Positions 1 through 8,162 of a DNA stretch of 64,000 nt are shown in pieces. Positions within the stretch are counted from its first letter, which is position 1; each line of letters starts with the position of its first letter. The stretch spans positions 1-64,000 of the forward strand of contig CAYQYT010000009.1 in the NCBI GenBank assembly GCA_964421815.1, read 5' to 3'. Position numbers and translations under genes: made by a program. Source of the stretch: DTU089 sp964421815 (GTDB lineage: Bacteria > Bacillota > Clostridia > Oscillospirales > Acutalibacteraceae). The notes beneath the pieces were generated by a model that did no database searches, was not told the DNA's origin, and was given only the letters and a program-made list of their open reading frames with translations.

Positions 1-62
1 GGATTCGAACCCCGGACACCCTGCTTAAAAGGCAGGTGCTCTGCCTACTGAGCTAATGACTC
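1..62 (-). tRNA. tRNA-Lys (TTT), 3' end cut by window edge
   Basis: Read on the minus strand, the 5' acceptor half (GAGTCAT) starts at 62. It is followed by a D-arm (GCTC/GAGC), an anticodon arm CCTGC/GCAGG closing the loop CTTTTAA (anticodon TTT, lysine), and the TTCGAAT T-loop. The 3' part of the T-stem, the acceptor strand and any CCA lie outside the window. The gene sits just downstream of secG on the same strand, so it may be read from the secG promoter if the intervening hairpin leaks. Confidence 0.93.
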
Positions 63-67
63 ATATA

Positions 68-86
68 AAACCCTGAAACAGGGTTT
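68..86 (-). terminator. short hairpin at the end of secG
   Basis: AAACCCTG and CAGGGTTT form an 8-bp stem with a 3-nt loop that overlaps the secG stop codon. On the minus strand the stem is followed by TTATAT, a weak U-tract. It may attenuate rather than fully stop transcription before tRNA-Lys. Confidence 0.5.
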
Positions 87-345
87 ATTTAACTAATGCA
101 AACAAAATTACTGCAACAAGTGAAACTACAAAGAAAACACCTGCAATAATTTTTGTGATTTTAGCAAGTTTAGCCTCAATCGTTCTGCCCTTGTTCTTAT
201 CAAAGAATGTGTCCGCACCGCCCGCAATTGCACCGGAGAGACCCTGCTGTTTGCTCTGCTGAAGCATAACAGTAACAATAATTATTAACGATGAAATGAT
301 AAGAATGGCGCCGATAAGGTAATGATACCATAAAAGCTGTTCCAT
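85..345 (-). CDS. secG: SecG, preprotein translocase subunit
   Basis: Small inner-membrane subunit of the SecYEG channel, which assists SecA-driven export. The 86-residue product has an N-terminal membrane helix (about residues 7-27), a hydrophilic middle holding the family's LQQSKQQGLSGAI region and a glycine-rich stretch, and a second helix at the C terminus. This size and two-helix layout are typical of SecG. A reading frame extends 13 codons further upstream, but the ATG at 345 has AAAGGAAAG at good spacing, so I start there. A sigma-A-like promoter lies at 396-424. Clostridial secG often precedes rnr and smpB; here a tRNA-Lys follows instead. Confidence 0.93.
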   Translation of the reverse strand: MEQLLWYHYLIGAILIISSLIIIVTVMLQQSKQQGLSGAIAGGADTFFDKNKGRTIEAKLAKITKIIAGVFFVVSLVAVILFALVK

Positions 346-395
346 ACAAAACTTTCCTTTCGATTCTGAACTATGTTCGTTCACAACGCCCGATT

Positions 396-424
396 ATATT
401 ACCACATACAAAACAAAAATGCAA
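396..424 (-). promoter_or_regulatory. sigma-A promoter for secG
   Basis: On the minus strand TTGCAT and TAATAT are separated by exactly 17 bp. The predicted start lies about 45 nt upstream of the secG ATG. Confidence 0.65.
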
Positions 425-498
425 GTCTTTTTTTAACTTTTTTTTATTTTTTTGTGATTATATGTATTTTATATAAAAAAACGGGTAATATACTGTCA

Positions 499-631
499 GC
501 GAATAAATATTTTGTACGCGTTTGCACCGTTTTCGGAGTACTTGTGTTACACATCGTCTTTACGATTTACTCAAAACGGTTGTATTTGTTCGCTCTCCCC
601 GTTCATTACAACGGGGAGTTTTTCTTTTTTA
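499..631 (+). ncRNA. unassigned structured small RNA with its own terminator
   Basis: No convincing gene lies on the plus strand here, yet the sequence folds into a closed multibranch structure. P1 pairs 499-509 with 583-593 (11 bp, one T-G wobble). P2 pairs 526-533 with 573-580 (ACCGTTTT/AAAACGGT) and continues as 536-540 with 568-572. Inside are two hairpins, 543-546/550-553 and 554-557/562-565. A Rho-independent terminator follows at once (595-618 plus a T-run to 631). The P1 wobble is a legal pair only on the plus strand, and the T-run is also on that strand. A TATACT box at 489-494 would place the start at about 499-501, the foot of P1; no good -35 is seen. It does not resemble 6S, SRP, tmRNA, RNase P or a T-box. 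The call rests on structure alone. Confidence 0.5.
595..631 (+). terminator. intrinsic terminator with no upstream plus-strand gene
   Basis: CTCCCCGTT (595-603) pairs with AACGGGGAG (610-618) and is followed by TTTTTCTTTTTT. The T-run is on the plus strand, so it does not suit parC, which converges from the right. On the minus strand the hairpin is followed by mixed sequence. Confidence 0.8.
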
Positions 632-636
632 AACCG

Positions 637-2874
637 TTATTCGAGAGTTAACTGTTCCGCCGTATCCTCTGCGCTGAGTGTTGCACCGGCGGCAGGAAGG
701 GTTTTTGTGCGGTAACGGTGAGGTTTTGCAAATTCGCCCTCCTTATAAGCTCTTACATTTTGAACCTTATGGTACTTTTTCAAAGTCATAACATTGACAC
801 CTGCGGTATCTTTTGCCGCTTTCGGTGAAATTGCACCGGTATTAACAAGAAGGTGTCTGCCGGCTGTGGAAGAAACAACAAAGTCCCCGTCTTCCTCAAT
901 ATACACGACGCTTACAACGGGTGATTTGTCCGAATATGCTTTAATAAGTTTTTTACGGTTTGTTTTTGTGGCATAGCCCGACATAGTCACCTTTGCCACC
1001 TTGCCGTTTTCAAAGAAGAAAAGCATATAACCCTTATATTCGTTTGTAACAGCCATATAAATAGGCTTTTCGTCCTTTTCAAATTCCAGTTTGGAGGGTA
1101 TGAAATCACCGAGAACACTTGCTTTGGAATCGTCAAAATCAGAAACCCTGCTCTTATAAACCTGACATTTATCGGTAAAGAACAGAAGTTCCGCAGAGTT
1201 TTTGGAATTGACGGCAGAAACCATCTCATCCCCCTCTTTAAGTTTCTGCTCACCGCCCATACGCAATGAAAGAGGTGTGATTTTTTTGAAATAGCCGTCC
1301 CGGGTGAAGAAAAGATTTACCTCGTAATCGGGAATTTCTTCCGCAACTTCTTCCTCGGTATCTGCATCGTATATAATCTCGCTGCGTCTGTCCTTGCCGT
1401 ATTTGTCGGAAACCCTTGTAAGTTCCTCAACAATGATTTTCTTAACTCTTGATTTGCTGTTAAGAATATCTTCCATATCTTCAATGCTTTCTTTCAAATC
1501 ATCAATGTCGGCAAGACGTTTGAGAATATACTCTCTGTTAAGATGGCGAAGTTTAATTTCCGCCACATATTCCGCCTGAATTTCATCAATACCGAAGCCG
1601 ATCATAAGGTTGGGAACAACCTCGCTCTCCTCCTCGGTTTCGCGGACGATTTTAATAGCTTTGTCTATATCGAGAAGAATTTTCTTCAAGCCCAGAAGAA
1701 GATGCAATTTGTCTTTTGCTTTTGTTAAATCAAAATAAACCCTTCTCTTGACGCATTCCGTACGGAATGCGATCCACTCTTCAAGAATTTCTCCAACGCC
1801 CATTACTCTCGGAACACCTGCAACAAGAATATTGAAGTTTGCGCTGAAAGAATCCTCCAGGGTTGTTTGCTTATAAAGACGTTTCATAAGCTTATCAGGG
1901 TCGGTGCCGCGTTTTAAATCAATGGTAATCTTCAGACCCGACTTATCCGTCTCGTCCCTGATATCGCTGATTTCCTTTAACGCACCCGCTTTTACACGTT
2001 CGATAATTTTATCAATTATGGCTTCACAGGTTGTTGTGGGCGGAATCTCGGTAATATCAATGCAGTTATTTGATTTATCGTAGGAATACCTTGCACGGAT
2101 TTTCAAAGAACCTCTACCCGTTGAATAAATCTCCTCAAGAGCTGCTCTGTCATAAACAATCAAACCACCGCCGATAAAGTCCGGGGCTTTAAGGGTTTCA
2201 AAAACATCAAAATCGGGGTTTTTAATAAGCCCTATTGTTGTAGCACACAGTTCCCTCAGGTTAAAGGAGCAAATATTACTTGCCATACCAACGGCAATAC
2301 CGCTGTTCATATTAACAAGAACACTGGGGAAAGAAACGGGCAAAAGGGTGGGTTCTTGCATTGTGCTGTCATAGTTATCAACAAATTCAACGGTGTTTTT
2401 ATCAATATCTCCGAACAACTCCCCGCAAATTCCCTCAAGTTTTGCTTCGGTGTAACGGGCGGCGGCATAGACCATATTTTTGGAGTATGCTTTACCGAAG
2501 TTACCCTTACTGTCTATATAGGGATGAAGAAGTGTTTCGTTGCCCTTTGAAAGACGCACCATTGTTTCATAAATTGCCGCGTCACCGTGGGGGTTAAGCT
2601 GCATCGTACGTCCCACAATGTTGGCGGATTTGATTCTTCCGCCGTTTATAAGCCCCATTTTATACATTGTGTAAAGGAGTTTTCTGTGGGAGGGCTTAAA
2701 GCCGTCAATTTCGGGAATTGCACGGGAGATAATAACGCTCATTGCATAGGGCATAAAGTTAGTTTCAAGAGTGTCCGTAATCTGTTGGGTTACAACCTCG
2801 CCCGCACCGATAATATTGGCTTTAATTTCTTCTGTTTTAACTGTTTCCTGATTATCTTTTTTCTTTCTTGCCAT
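637..2874 (-). CDS. parC: type IIA topoisomerase subunit A (ParC/GyrA-like, divergent)
   Basis: Breakage-reunion subunit that works with the ParE-like product directly upstream (12-nt gap, AGGAGAA ribosome site). The 745-residue protein has the winged-helix DNA gate and the catalytic arginine-tyrosine pair R140-Y141 in AARYTEA, then a coiled-coil region and a C-terminal propeller-like domain from about residue 500. No GyrA-box (QRRGGKG-type) is visible, so decatenation or relaxation is likelier than gyrase supercoiling. The usual ALPDVRDGLKPVHRR segment is replaced by AIPEIDGFKPSHRK. This is the second, divergent pair found in many Clostridia beside gyrA/gyrB; calling it topoisomerase IV is inference. 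Confidence 0.85.
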   Translation of the reverse strand: MARKKKDNQETVKTEEIKANIIGAGEVVTQQITDTLETNFMPYAMSVIISRAIPEIDGFKPSHRKLLYTMYKMGLINGGRIKSANIVGRTMQLNPHGDAAIYETMVRLSKGNETLLHPYIDSKGNFGKAYSKNMVYAAARYTEAKLEGICGELFGDIDKNTVEFVDNYDSTMQEPTLLPVSFPSVLVNMNSGIAVGMASNICSFNLRELCATTIGLIKNPDFDVFETLKAPDFIGGGLIVYDRAALEEIYSTGRGSLKIRARYSYDKSNNCIDITEIPPTTTCEAIIDKIIERVKAGALKEISDIRDETDKSGLKITIDLKRGTDPDKLMKRLYKQTTLEDSFSANFNILVAGVPRVMGVGEILEEWIAFRTECVKRRVYFDLTKAKDKLHLLLGLKKILLDIDKAIKIVRETEEESEVVPNLMIGFGIDEIQAEYVAEIKLRHLNREYILKRLADIDDLKESIEDMEDILNSKSRVKKIIVEELTRVSDKYGKDRRSEIIYDADTEEEVAEEIPDYEVNLFFTRDGYFKKITPLSLRMGGEQKLKEGDEMVSAVNSKNSAELLFFTDKCQVYKSRVSDFDDSKASVLGDFIPSKLEFEKDEKPIYMAVTNEYKGYMLFFFENGKVAKVTMSGYATKTNRKKLIKAYSDKSPVVSVVYIEEDGDFVVSSTAGRHLLVNTGAISPKAAKDTAGVNVMTLKKYHKVQNVRAYKEGEFAKPHRYRTKTLPAAGATLSAEDTAEQLTLE

Positions 2875-2886
2875 ATTCTTCTCCTA

Positions 2887-4884
2887 TTAAGAAATATCTG
2901 CAAGGTCAAGATAGAGATGACCGTTTTCTGCAATAAATTCTTTTCTGTCCTGAAGATTGTCGCCCAGAAGAAGTTCAAACTTCTCCGCCATCAATTCTTC
3001 AACATCGTTGGGTTCCACTTTAATGAGTCTTCGGGTTTTCGGATTCATTGTTGTGAGCCACATCATATCCGCATCGTTTTCACCGAGACCCTTTGAACGC
3101 TGAATGGTGTATTTTGCATCGCCGATTTCTTCAAGTGCCATATTTTTCTCTTTTTCGGTATATGCAAACCAGGTCTGTCCCTTTGAAGTGATTTCATAAA
3201 GCGGGGATTCCGCAATAAACACCTTGCCCTCTTTAAGAAGCGTGGGCATGAGTCTGTAAATCATTGTGAGAATGAGTGCTCTGATATGGAATCCGTCCAC
3301 GTCCGCGTCGGTACAGATTATTATCTTATTCCAACGCAGATTGTCAAGATTGAAAAGGGACAGTTCTTTATTTGATTTACTTGAAACCTCAACACCGCAG
3401 CCGAGGACTTTTATGAGGTCGATAATAATATCGCTTTTAAAAATACGGTTATAATCAAATTTCAAGCAGTTGAGAATTTTACCTCTGACGGGAATAACCG
3501 CCTGGAAAGCGGAATCCCTCGCCTGTTTACAGGCACCGAGAGCGGAATCGCCCTCAACTATGAAAATTTCTCTCTCGTTTTTATCTTTACTGCGGCAATC
3601 AACGAATTTTTCAACCCTGCTTGTCATATCATTAGATGAGGTTAGGGTTTTTTTAAGGTTGAGCCTTGTGCTTTCCGCTTTGACGCGGGAACGCATATTG
3701 ATGAGAACCTGTTCGCAAAGTTTGTCCGCGTCAAGTTTATTCTCAATAAAATAAACCTCAAGCTGATGCTTAATAAACTCCGTAAGAGCTTCTTGTATAA
3801 ACTTATTTGTTATTGCCTTTTTCGTTTGGTTTTCATAGGATGTTTGAGTTGAGAAAGAGGAAATAACAAGCACCAGGCAGTCCTCAACATCTTGAAAACT
3901 GATTTTAGGATCAGTTTTGGTATATTTGCTGTTCTGTTTCAAATAGGCATCTATTTGTGAAACAAAAGCACTTTTTGCCGCCTTTTCGGGAGCACCGCCG
4001 TGTTCAAGGAAACTGGAGTTATGATAGTATTCCTTCATTTGCTTTTTATTGGAAAAGCAAAGAGCAATGTTGATTTTCACCTTATATTCGGGCTTGTCCT
4101 CTCTGTCCCGTCCCTTACGTTCCGTTTGCCAGAACTGAACCGTTGTAAGACCGTCATCCCCCACGAATTCATTTACATAATCAACAATGCCGTTTTCATA
4201 AATATATTCAAAAGTTTCGAACTTTGTTTCGGTAAGTTGATTTTTAAGTATAAATTTGATACCGGGGTTAACAACGGACTGCCTTTTTAGTATCTCCTGA
4301 AAATATTCCACGGGAATATCAATATCGGTAAACACCTTTAAATCGGGGCGCCATTTTATACGCGTACCCGTATCTTTTTTATCATAGGGAGTTTTCTTCA
4401 TCTCCCCGTTGATTTTACCCGCCTTAAATGAAAGTTCGTAGCAAAAACCGCCTGAATGAACCTCCGCTTCCATATATTCGGAAGAATACTGTGTAGCGCA
4501 AAGTCCGAGACCGTTAAGACCGAGAGAATATTCGTAACTTCCGCCGTCGTTGGTGTCATATTTACCGCCCGCGTACAAATCACAGAAAACAAGTTCCCAG
4601 TTGTAGCATTTTTCACGGTTGTTATAGTCAACGGGAATACCGCGTCCGAAATCCTGAACTTCCACGGATTTATCAAGAAAGCGGGTTACAACAATTTTCT
4701 TTCCGTAACCTTCACGGGCTTCGTCGATGGAGTTTGAAATAATTTCAAAGACGGAATGTTCGCAGCCGTCAAGACCGTCGGAACCGAAAATAACCGCGGG
4801 ACGTTTACGGACCCTGTCCGCACCTTTCAATTTTTTAATACTTTCGTTACCGTATTCTTTAGGTGACTGAGTTGTTTTAGCCAT
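2887..4884 (-). CDS. parE: type IIA topoisomerase subunit B (ParE/GyrB-like, divergent)
   Basis: ATPase and TOPRIM subunit partnering the ParC-like protein. Visible are the GHKL ATP-binding N terminus (EIISNSIDEA, DFGRGIPV, GLNGLG), a transducer with the lysine loop YENQTKK, and a TOPRIM domain with EGDSA and DADVDG, followed by the typical ESPLYEI segment. The normally conserved RKRPGMYIG is RKRPAVIFGS, marking the divergent clostridial lineage. A frame begins one codon upstream with TTG, but the ATG at 4884 fits AAGGTTAGG better, giving 665 residues. The promoter is at 4952-4979. Whether the enzyme is topoisomerase IV in activity is not shown by sequence. Confidence 0.86.
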   Translation of the reverse strand: MAKTTQSPKEYGNESIKKLKGADRVRKRPAVIFGSDGLDGCEHSVFEIISNSIDEAREGYGKKIVVTRFLDKSVEVQDFGRGIPVDYNNREKCYNWELVFCDLYAGGKYDTNDGGSYEYSLGLNGLGLCATQYSSEYMEAEVHSGGFCYELSFKAGKINGEMKKTPYDKKDTGTRIKWRPDLKVFTDIDIPVEYFQEILKRQSVVNPGIKFILKNQLTETKFETFEYIYENGIVDYVNEFVGDDGLTTVQFWQTERKGRDREDKPEYKVKINIALCFSNKKQMKEYYHNSSFLEHGGAPEKAAKSAFVSQIDAYLKQNSKYTKTDPKISFQDVEDCLVLVISSFSTQTSYENQTKKAITNKFIQEALTEFIKHQLEVYFIENKLDADKLCEQVLINMRSRVKAESTRLNLKKTLTSSNDMTSRVEKFVDCRSKDKNEREIFIVEGDSALGACKQARDSAFQAVIPVRGKILNCLKFDYNRIFKSDIIIDLIKVLGCGVEVSSKSNKELSLFNLDNLRWNKIIICTDADVDGFHIRALILTMIYRLMPTLLKEGKVFIAESPLYEITSKGQTWFAYTEKEKNMALEEIGDAKYTIQRSKGLGENDADMMWLTTMNPKTRRLIKVEPNDVEELMAEKFELLLGDNLQDRKEFIAENGHLYLDLADIS

Positions 4885-4951
4885 CAATATACCTAACCTT
4901 TCGAATTGTCAAAATTCAAAACATACAAATATTGGGGATTTTTCCTTATAC

Positions 4952-4979
4952 ATTATACAATATCTTGTGATTTAGTCAA
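4952..4979 (-). promoter_or_regulatory. sigma-A promoter for parE-parC
   Basis: TTGACT and TATAAT on the minus strand with a 16-bp spacer, about 65 nt before the start codon. Confidence 0.65.
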
Positions 4980-5023
4980 GATTTTTATTTTCAATACCTT
5001 TATAAAGGGAGATTTTTAGGACA

Positions 5024-5599
5024 ATGATGAACTATCTTTTGCCGCTTATGGTGGTTTTTTCTTTATTCTGTGCCATTGCCACGGGAAAAATCAGCGAACT
5101 CTCCGCCTCGGTTGTAACCGGCGGAACCGATGCAATCTCCTTGGCAATTAAATTAGCGGGAGTTATATGCCTTTGGAACGGACTGACGGCAATCGCACAA
5201 AAAAGCGGGTTGACTGCCTCAATTTGCAAAACACTTTCACCTCTTCTCAATATACTTTTCCCAAAACTTAAAGATAAACAGGCAAAAGAATCCATTGCAA
5301 TGAATATTACCGCTAACTTCTTAGGCTTGGGAAATGCCGCAACACCCCTGGGGCTTGAAGCGATGAAAAGATTACAGGAAGTAAATCCCACTCCGGAAAA
5401 AGCTACAAATGAGATGGTACGCTTTGTTGTAATAAACTCTGCCGCAATACATCTGGTTCCCACAACAATCGCACTTTTACGGTCGGAATACGGCAGTTCA
5501 TCGCCCATGGAAATTCTTGTGCCCGCACTTGCAACATCCCTTATCGCTTTAACCGTTGGCATTATTGTAACCGATATTTTAAAGAGGGTGTTCAAATGA
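5024..5599 (+). CDS. spmA: spore maturation protein A
   Basis: Membrane protein of the nucleoside-recognition/gate domain family that in Bacillus acts with SpmB in spore core dehydration. The 191 residues include several hydrophobic helices and the family's TANFLGLGNAATPLGL motif, followed by FVVINSAAIHLVPTT. Two ATGs are adjacent; an AGGA lies 5 nt before the second (5027), so either may be used. The stop overlaps the spmB start (ATGA), the usual two-gene arrangement. The divergent intergenic space with parE is only 140 bp and I could not assign a clear promoter for spmA. Confidence 0.93.
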   Translation: MMNYLLPLMVVFSLFCAIATGKISELSASVVTGGTDAISLAIKLAGVICLWNGLTAIAQKSGLTASICKTLSPLLNILFPKLKDKQAKESIAMNITANFLGLGNAATPLGLEAMKRLQEVNPTPEKATNEMVRFVVINSAAIHLVPTTIALLRSEYGSSSPMEILVPALATSLIALTVGIIVTDILKRVFK

Positions 5600-6120
5600 A
5601 TAATATGACAGATTTCATTTTACCTGCTCTTGTGGTATTGATAATAGTCCACGGTGCTTTCAAAGGTGTCAATGTTTTCGATGAATTTATAAAAGGGGCA
5701 AAAAACGGTATAAAAACAGTTTTTGACATAATCCCCTCCTTGATTGCTCTTTTACTGTGTGTTGATATGCTCAATTCTTCAGGTGGGCTTGATGTGATAT
5801 GCTCTTTAATTTCGCCCATATCGGATTTTTTGGGAATTCCTAAAGAAATCACACCTTTAGCAATTCTATCGCCCATTTCGGGAAGCGGTGCCTTGGGGAT
5901 GTACGAAAACATTTTAAAAGAGTTCGGTCCCGACAGTTATATAGGTCAGTGCGCGTCGGTAATTATGGGTTCCACCGAAACAACATTCTATGCCATAACG
6001 CTCTACTACGGTTATATCAACGTAAAAAAAACACGACACACTCTGCCAAGTGCATTGTGTGCCGATTTCACAAGTTTTATTCTGTCACCGAGACTTATAA
6101 ATCTGTTTTTAATAAAATAA
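5596..6120 (+). CDS. spmB: spore maturation protein B
   Basis: Partner of SpmA and same membrane family. The 174-residue protein shows the conserved LSPISGSGALGMYENIL and IMGSTETTFYAITLYYG stretches and four or more hydrophobic segments. Translation is coupled to spmA by a 4-nt overlap. The 3' end overlaps the 3' end of radC, encoded convergently, by 12 bp, so no space remains for a normal terminator between them. Confidence 0.93.
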   Translation: MNNMTDFILPALVVLIIVHGAFKGVNVFDEFIKGAKNGIKTVFDIIPSLIALLLCVDMLNSSGGLDVICSLISPISDFLGIPKEITPLAILSPISGSGALGMYENILKEFGPDSYIGQCASVIMGSTETTFYAITLYYGYINVKKTRHTLPSALCADFTSFILSPRLINLFLIK

Positions 6121-6807
6121 TGCGGAGAACCGAGGATTCAAATGCATTGAGTATGCCTCACCATCTTCACCGACAATTATATGGTCCGCAAGAGCATAAC
6201 CGATTTTGCGAAGTGTAACACAAATAGTTCGGGTTGAGTCAATGTCGTATGCAGAAGGCTCAGCGGTTGAATTGGGATGATTGTGGGCAAGGACAGCAAC
6301 CGAAGAATCGCTGTCAACAAGAATTTTTATAATTTCTTTCAAATCTATTTCCGTAGAAACCTCATCCCCGTTGGAAATAACAGCCACCCTTTTAAGTTTT
6401 TTGCTTGCGTCGAAGCACATAAGAACAACCTTTTCAACATTTTCATCTTTAAGCAATGAAACTGCAAGTTCTTTTAAATCATCGGTGTTTTTGTAAACTC
6501 TTTTCTTTGACCTCTTGTTTTGGGACATTCTGCAAAAAACCTCGCCTACCGCCGCTATCATTACGGCAGTATTCTCTCCGACACCGTCAACCTTCTTCAA
6601 CTGCTCAACATTTGCTCTGAAAACATCCTCCAAGGAACCGAATTCATCTATAAGTCTGTGAGCAAGTTCGTTTGTATCATCGCGAGGAATGGAATAAAAC
6701 AGCATCAGCTCGAGGAGTTTATGCTCCTCAAGCTGTGAAAAACCATTCTTTATAACGTTAGCCTTTACGCGTTTCCTGTGACCTGAATGAATGTTTTTAT
6801 CTGCCAT
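6109..6807 (-). CDS. radC: RadC family (JAB/MPN metalloprotease-fold) protein
   Basis: The 232-residue protein has an N-terminal helix-hairpin-helix region (LKKVDGVGENTAVMIAAVGE) and a C-terminal RadC domain with the metal motif HNHPNSTAEPSAYD, where the usual HNHPxGxxxPSxxD glycine is serine. The historic DNA-repair role of RadC is not supported in other species and the function is uncertain. The start at 6807 has AAGGGA upstream. It follows metK by 27 nt with no terminator visible, so the two are probably cotranscribed. Confidence 0.9.
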   Translation of the reverse strand: MADKNIHSGHRKRVKANVIKNGFSQLEEHKLLELMLFYSIPRDDTNELAHRLIDEFGSLEDVFRANVEQLKKVDGVGENTAVMIAAVGEVFCRMSQNKRSKKRVYKNTDDLKELAVSLLKDENVEKVVLMCFDASKKLKRVAVISNGDEVSTEIDLKEIIKILVDSDSSVAVLAHNHPNSTAEPSAYDIDSTRTICVTLRKIGYALADHIIVGEDGEAYSMHLNPRFSALFY

Positions 6808-6834
6808 TTTCCCTTACAAAATCAAAAACATAAA

Positions 6835-8022
6835 TTATAATACAGCAGCTGCTTTTTTGAGTGTTTCAGCCATATCGGTTTCTTCCCATTTTACACCCAG
6901 GTCGGTTCTTCCCATGTGACCGTAAGCGGCAAGGGCTCTGTACTGTGGCTTTCTCAAATCGAGCTTTTCAATAATCGCAGCAGGACGAAGATCAAAGTAC
7001 TTGTTAACAAGTTCCTCAAGTTTAGCATCGGAAATTTTGCCCGTACCGAAAGTATCAACACGAACCGAAAGAGGACGCGCAACACCGATGGCATAAGCAA
7101 GTTGAAGTTCGCATTTTTCCGCAAGACCCGCTGCAACTATATTCTTAGCAACATATCTTGCGGCATAAGCGGCACTTCTGTCAACTTTCGTGGGATCCTT
7201 ACCGGAGAAGGCACCGCCGCCGTGGCGGGAATAACCGCCGTAAGTATCAACGATTATTTTTCTTCCTGTAAGACCGCTGTCACCAACGGGTCCGCCGATA
7301 ACAAAGTTACCTGTGGGATTCACATAGAACTTTGTGTTTTCGTCAAGATACTTTTCCGGGATTATGGGTTTAATTACATTTTCTATAATATCCTTGCGGA
7401 GAATTTCTATATCAATGGGGTCGTGCTGTGAAGAAACAACAACGGCTTCAACTCTTACAGGTTTATCGTCATCGTCATATTCAATGGTAACCTGGCTTTT
7501 GCCGTCGGGACGAAGATACGAAAGAGTACCGTTTTTTCTAACCTCTGTAAGACGAAGTGCAAGTTTGTGTGCAAGGGAAATCGGGAGGGGCATAAGTTCC
7601 TCCGTATCGTTGCATGCAAAACCGAACATCATACCCTGATCGCCCGCGCCGTTAAGGTTATATGTATCTTCCTGACCGCCTTTAAGTTCAAAGGATTTAT
7701 CAACCCCCATGGCAATATCTGCCGACTGCTTGTCAAGTGTTGTAAACACGGCACAGGAGTTACCGTCAAAACCGCACTTGGGGTTATCAAAGCCGATATC
7801 ACAAACTACCTGACGAACAATCTCAGGAATATTAACCTGTGCTGTTGTTGTGATTTCGCCCATTACCATTACCATACCCGTTGTGCAGGTGGTTTCGCAA
7901 GCAACACGTGAATATTTATCCTGGGCGAGCATAGCATCAAGAATAGCATCGGAAACCTGGTCACAAACCTTGTCGGGATGTCCCTCTGTAACAGATTCCG
8001 AAGTAAAGTACCTTTTAGACAT
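6835..8022 (-). CDS. metK: S-adenosylmethionine synthetase
   Basis: Makes S-adenosylmethionine from ATP and methionine. The 395-residue product begins MSKRYFTSESVTEGHPDKVC and carries the family signatures GAGDQGMMFGFA and GGGAFSGKDPTKVDRSAAY. A longer frame reaches 8088 but would enter the promoter; the ATG at 8022 is preceded by CGGAGG, so that start is firm. The leader from the promoter at 8060-8088 is only about 30 nt, leaving no room for a SAM riboswitch, which often regulates this gene in Firmicutes. radC follows. Confidence 0.97.
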   Translation of the reverse strand: MSKRYFTSESVTEGHPDKVCDQVSDAILDAMLAQDKYSRVACETTCTTGMVMVMGEITTTAQVNIPEIVRQVVCDIGFDNPKCGFDGNSCAVFTTLDKQSADIAMGVDKSFELKGGQEDTYNLNGAGDQGMMFGFACNDTEELMPLPISLAHKLALRLTEVRKNGTLSYLRPDGKSQVTIEYDDDDKPVRVEAVVVSSQHDPIDIEILRKDIIENVIKPIIPEKYLDENTKFYVNPTGNFVIGGPVGDSGLTGRKIIVDTYGGYSRHGGGAFSGKDPTKVDRSAAYAARYVAKNIVAAGLAEKCELQLAYAIGVARPLSVRVDTFGTGKISDAKLEELVNKYFDLRPAAIIEKLDLRKPQYRALAAYGHMGRTDLGVKWEETDMAETLKKAAAVL

Positions 8023-8059
8023 AAAAAAGCCTCCGAAAATGAAGTAACAATATATGATT

Positions 8060-8088
8060 ATATTACACCACAAAATTTTTCTTGTCAA
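8060..8088 (-). promoter_or_regulatory. sigma-A promoter for metK
   Basis: Near-consensus TTGACA, 17-bp spacer, TAATAT on the minus strand. It lies inside the longer metK reading frame, which supports the shorter start. Confidence 0.8.
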
Positions 8089-8120
8089 GTTATGTCGAAG
8101 TGTTTAACAATAGTTTAACA

Positions 8121-8160
8121 TAAAAACAGCTACGTTCAGGTTGCCCCAAACATAGCCTGT
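8121..8160 (-). terminator. intrinsic terminator of mazF
   Basis: On the minus strand ACAGGCTATGTT pairs with AACGTAGCTGT (one bulged G) and is followed by TTTTTAT. It separates mazF from metK. Confidence 0.7.
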
Positions 8161-8162
8161 CT

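Noticed and set aside
373..651. A 92-codon plus-strand frame between secG and parC
   Set aside because: It runs through a strong terminator hairpin and the structured RNA, has no ribosome site or recognisable domain, and is best explained as chance.
8023..8059. A SAM riboswitch before metK
   Set aside because: The transcribed leader is only about 30 nt.
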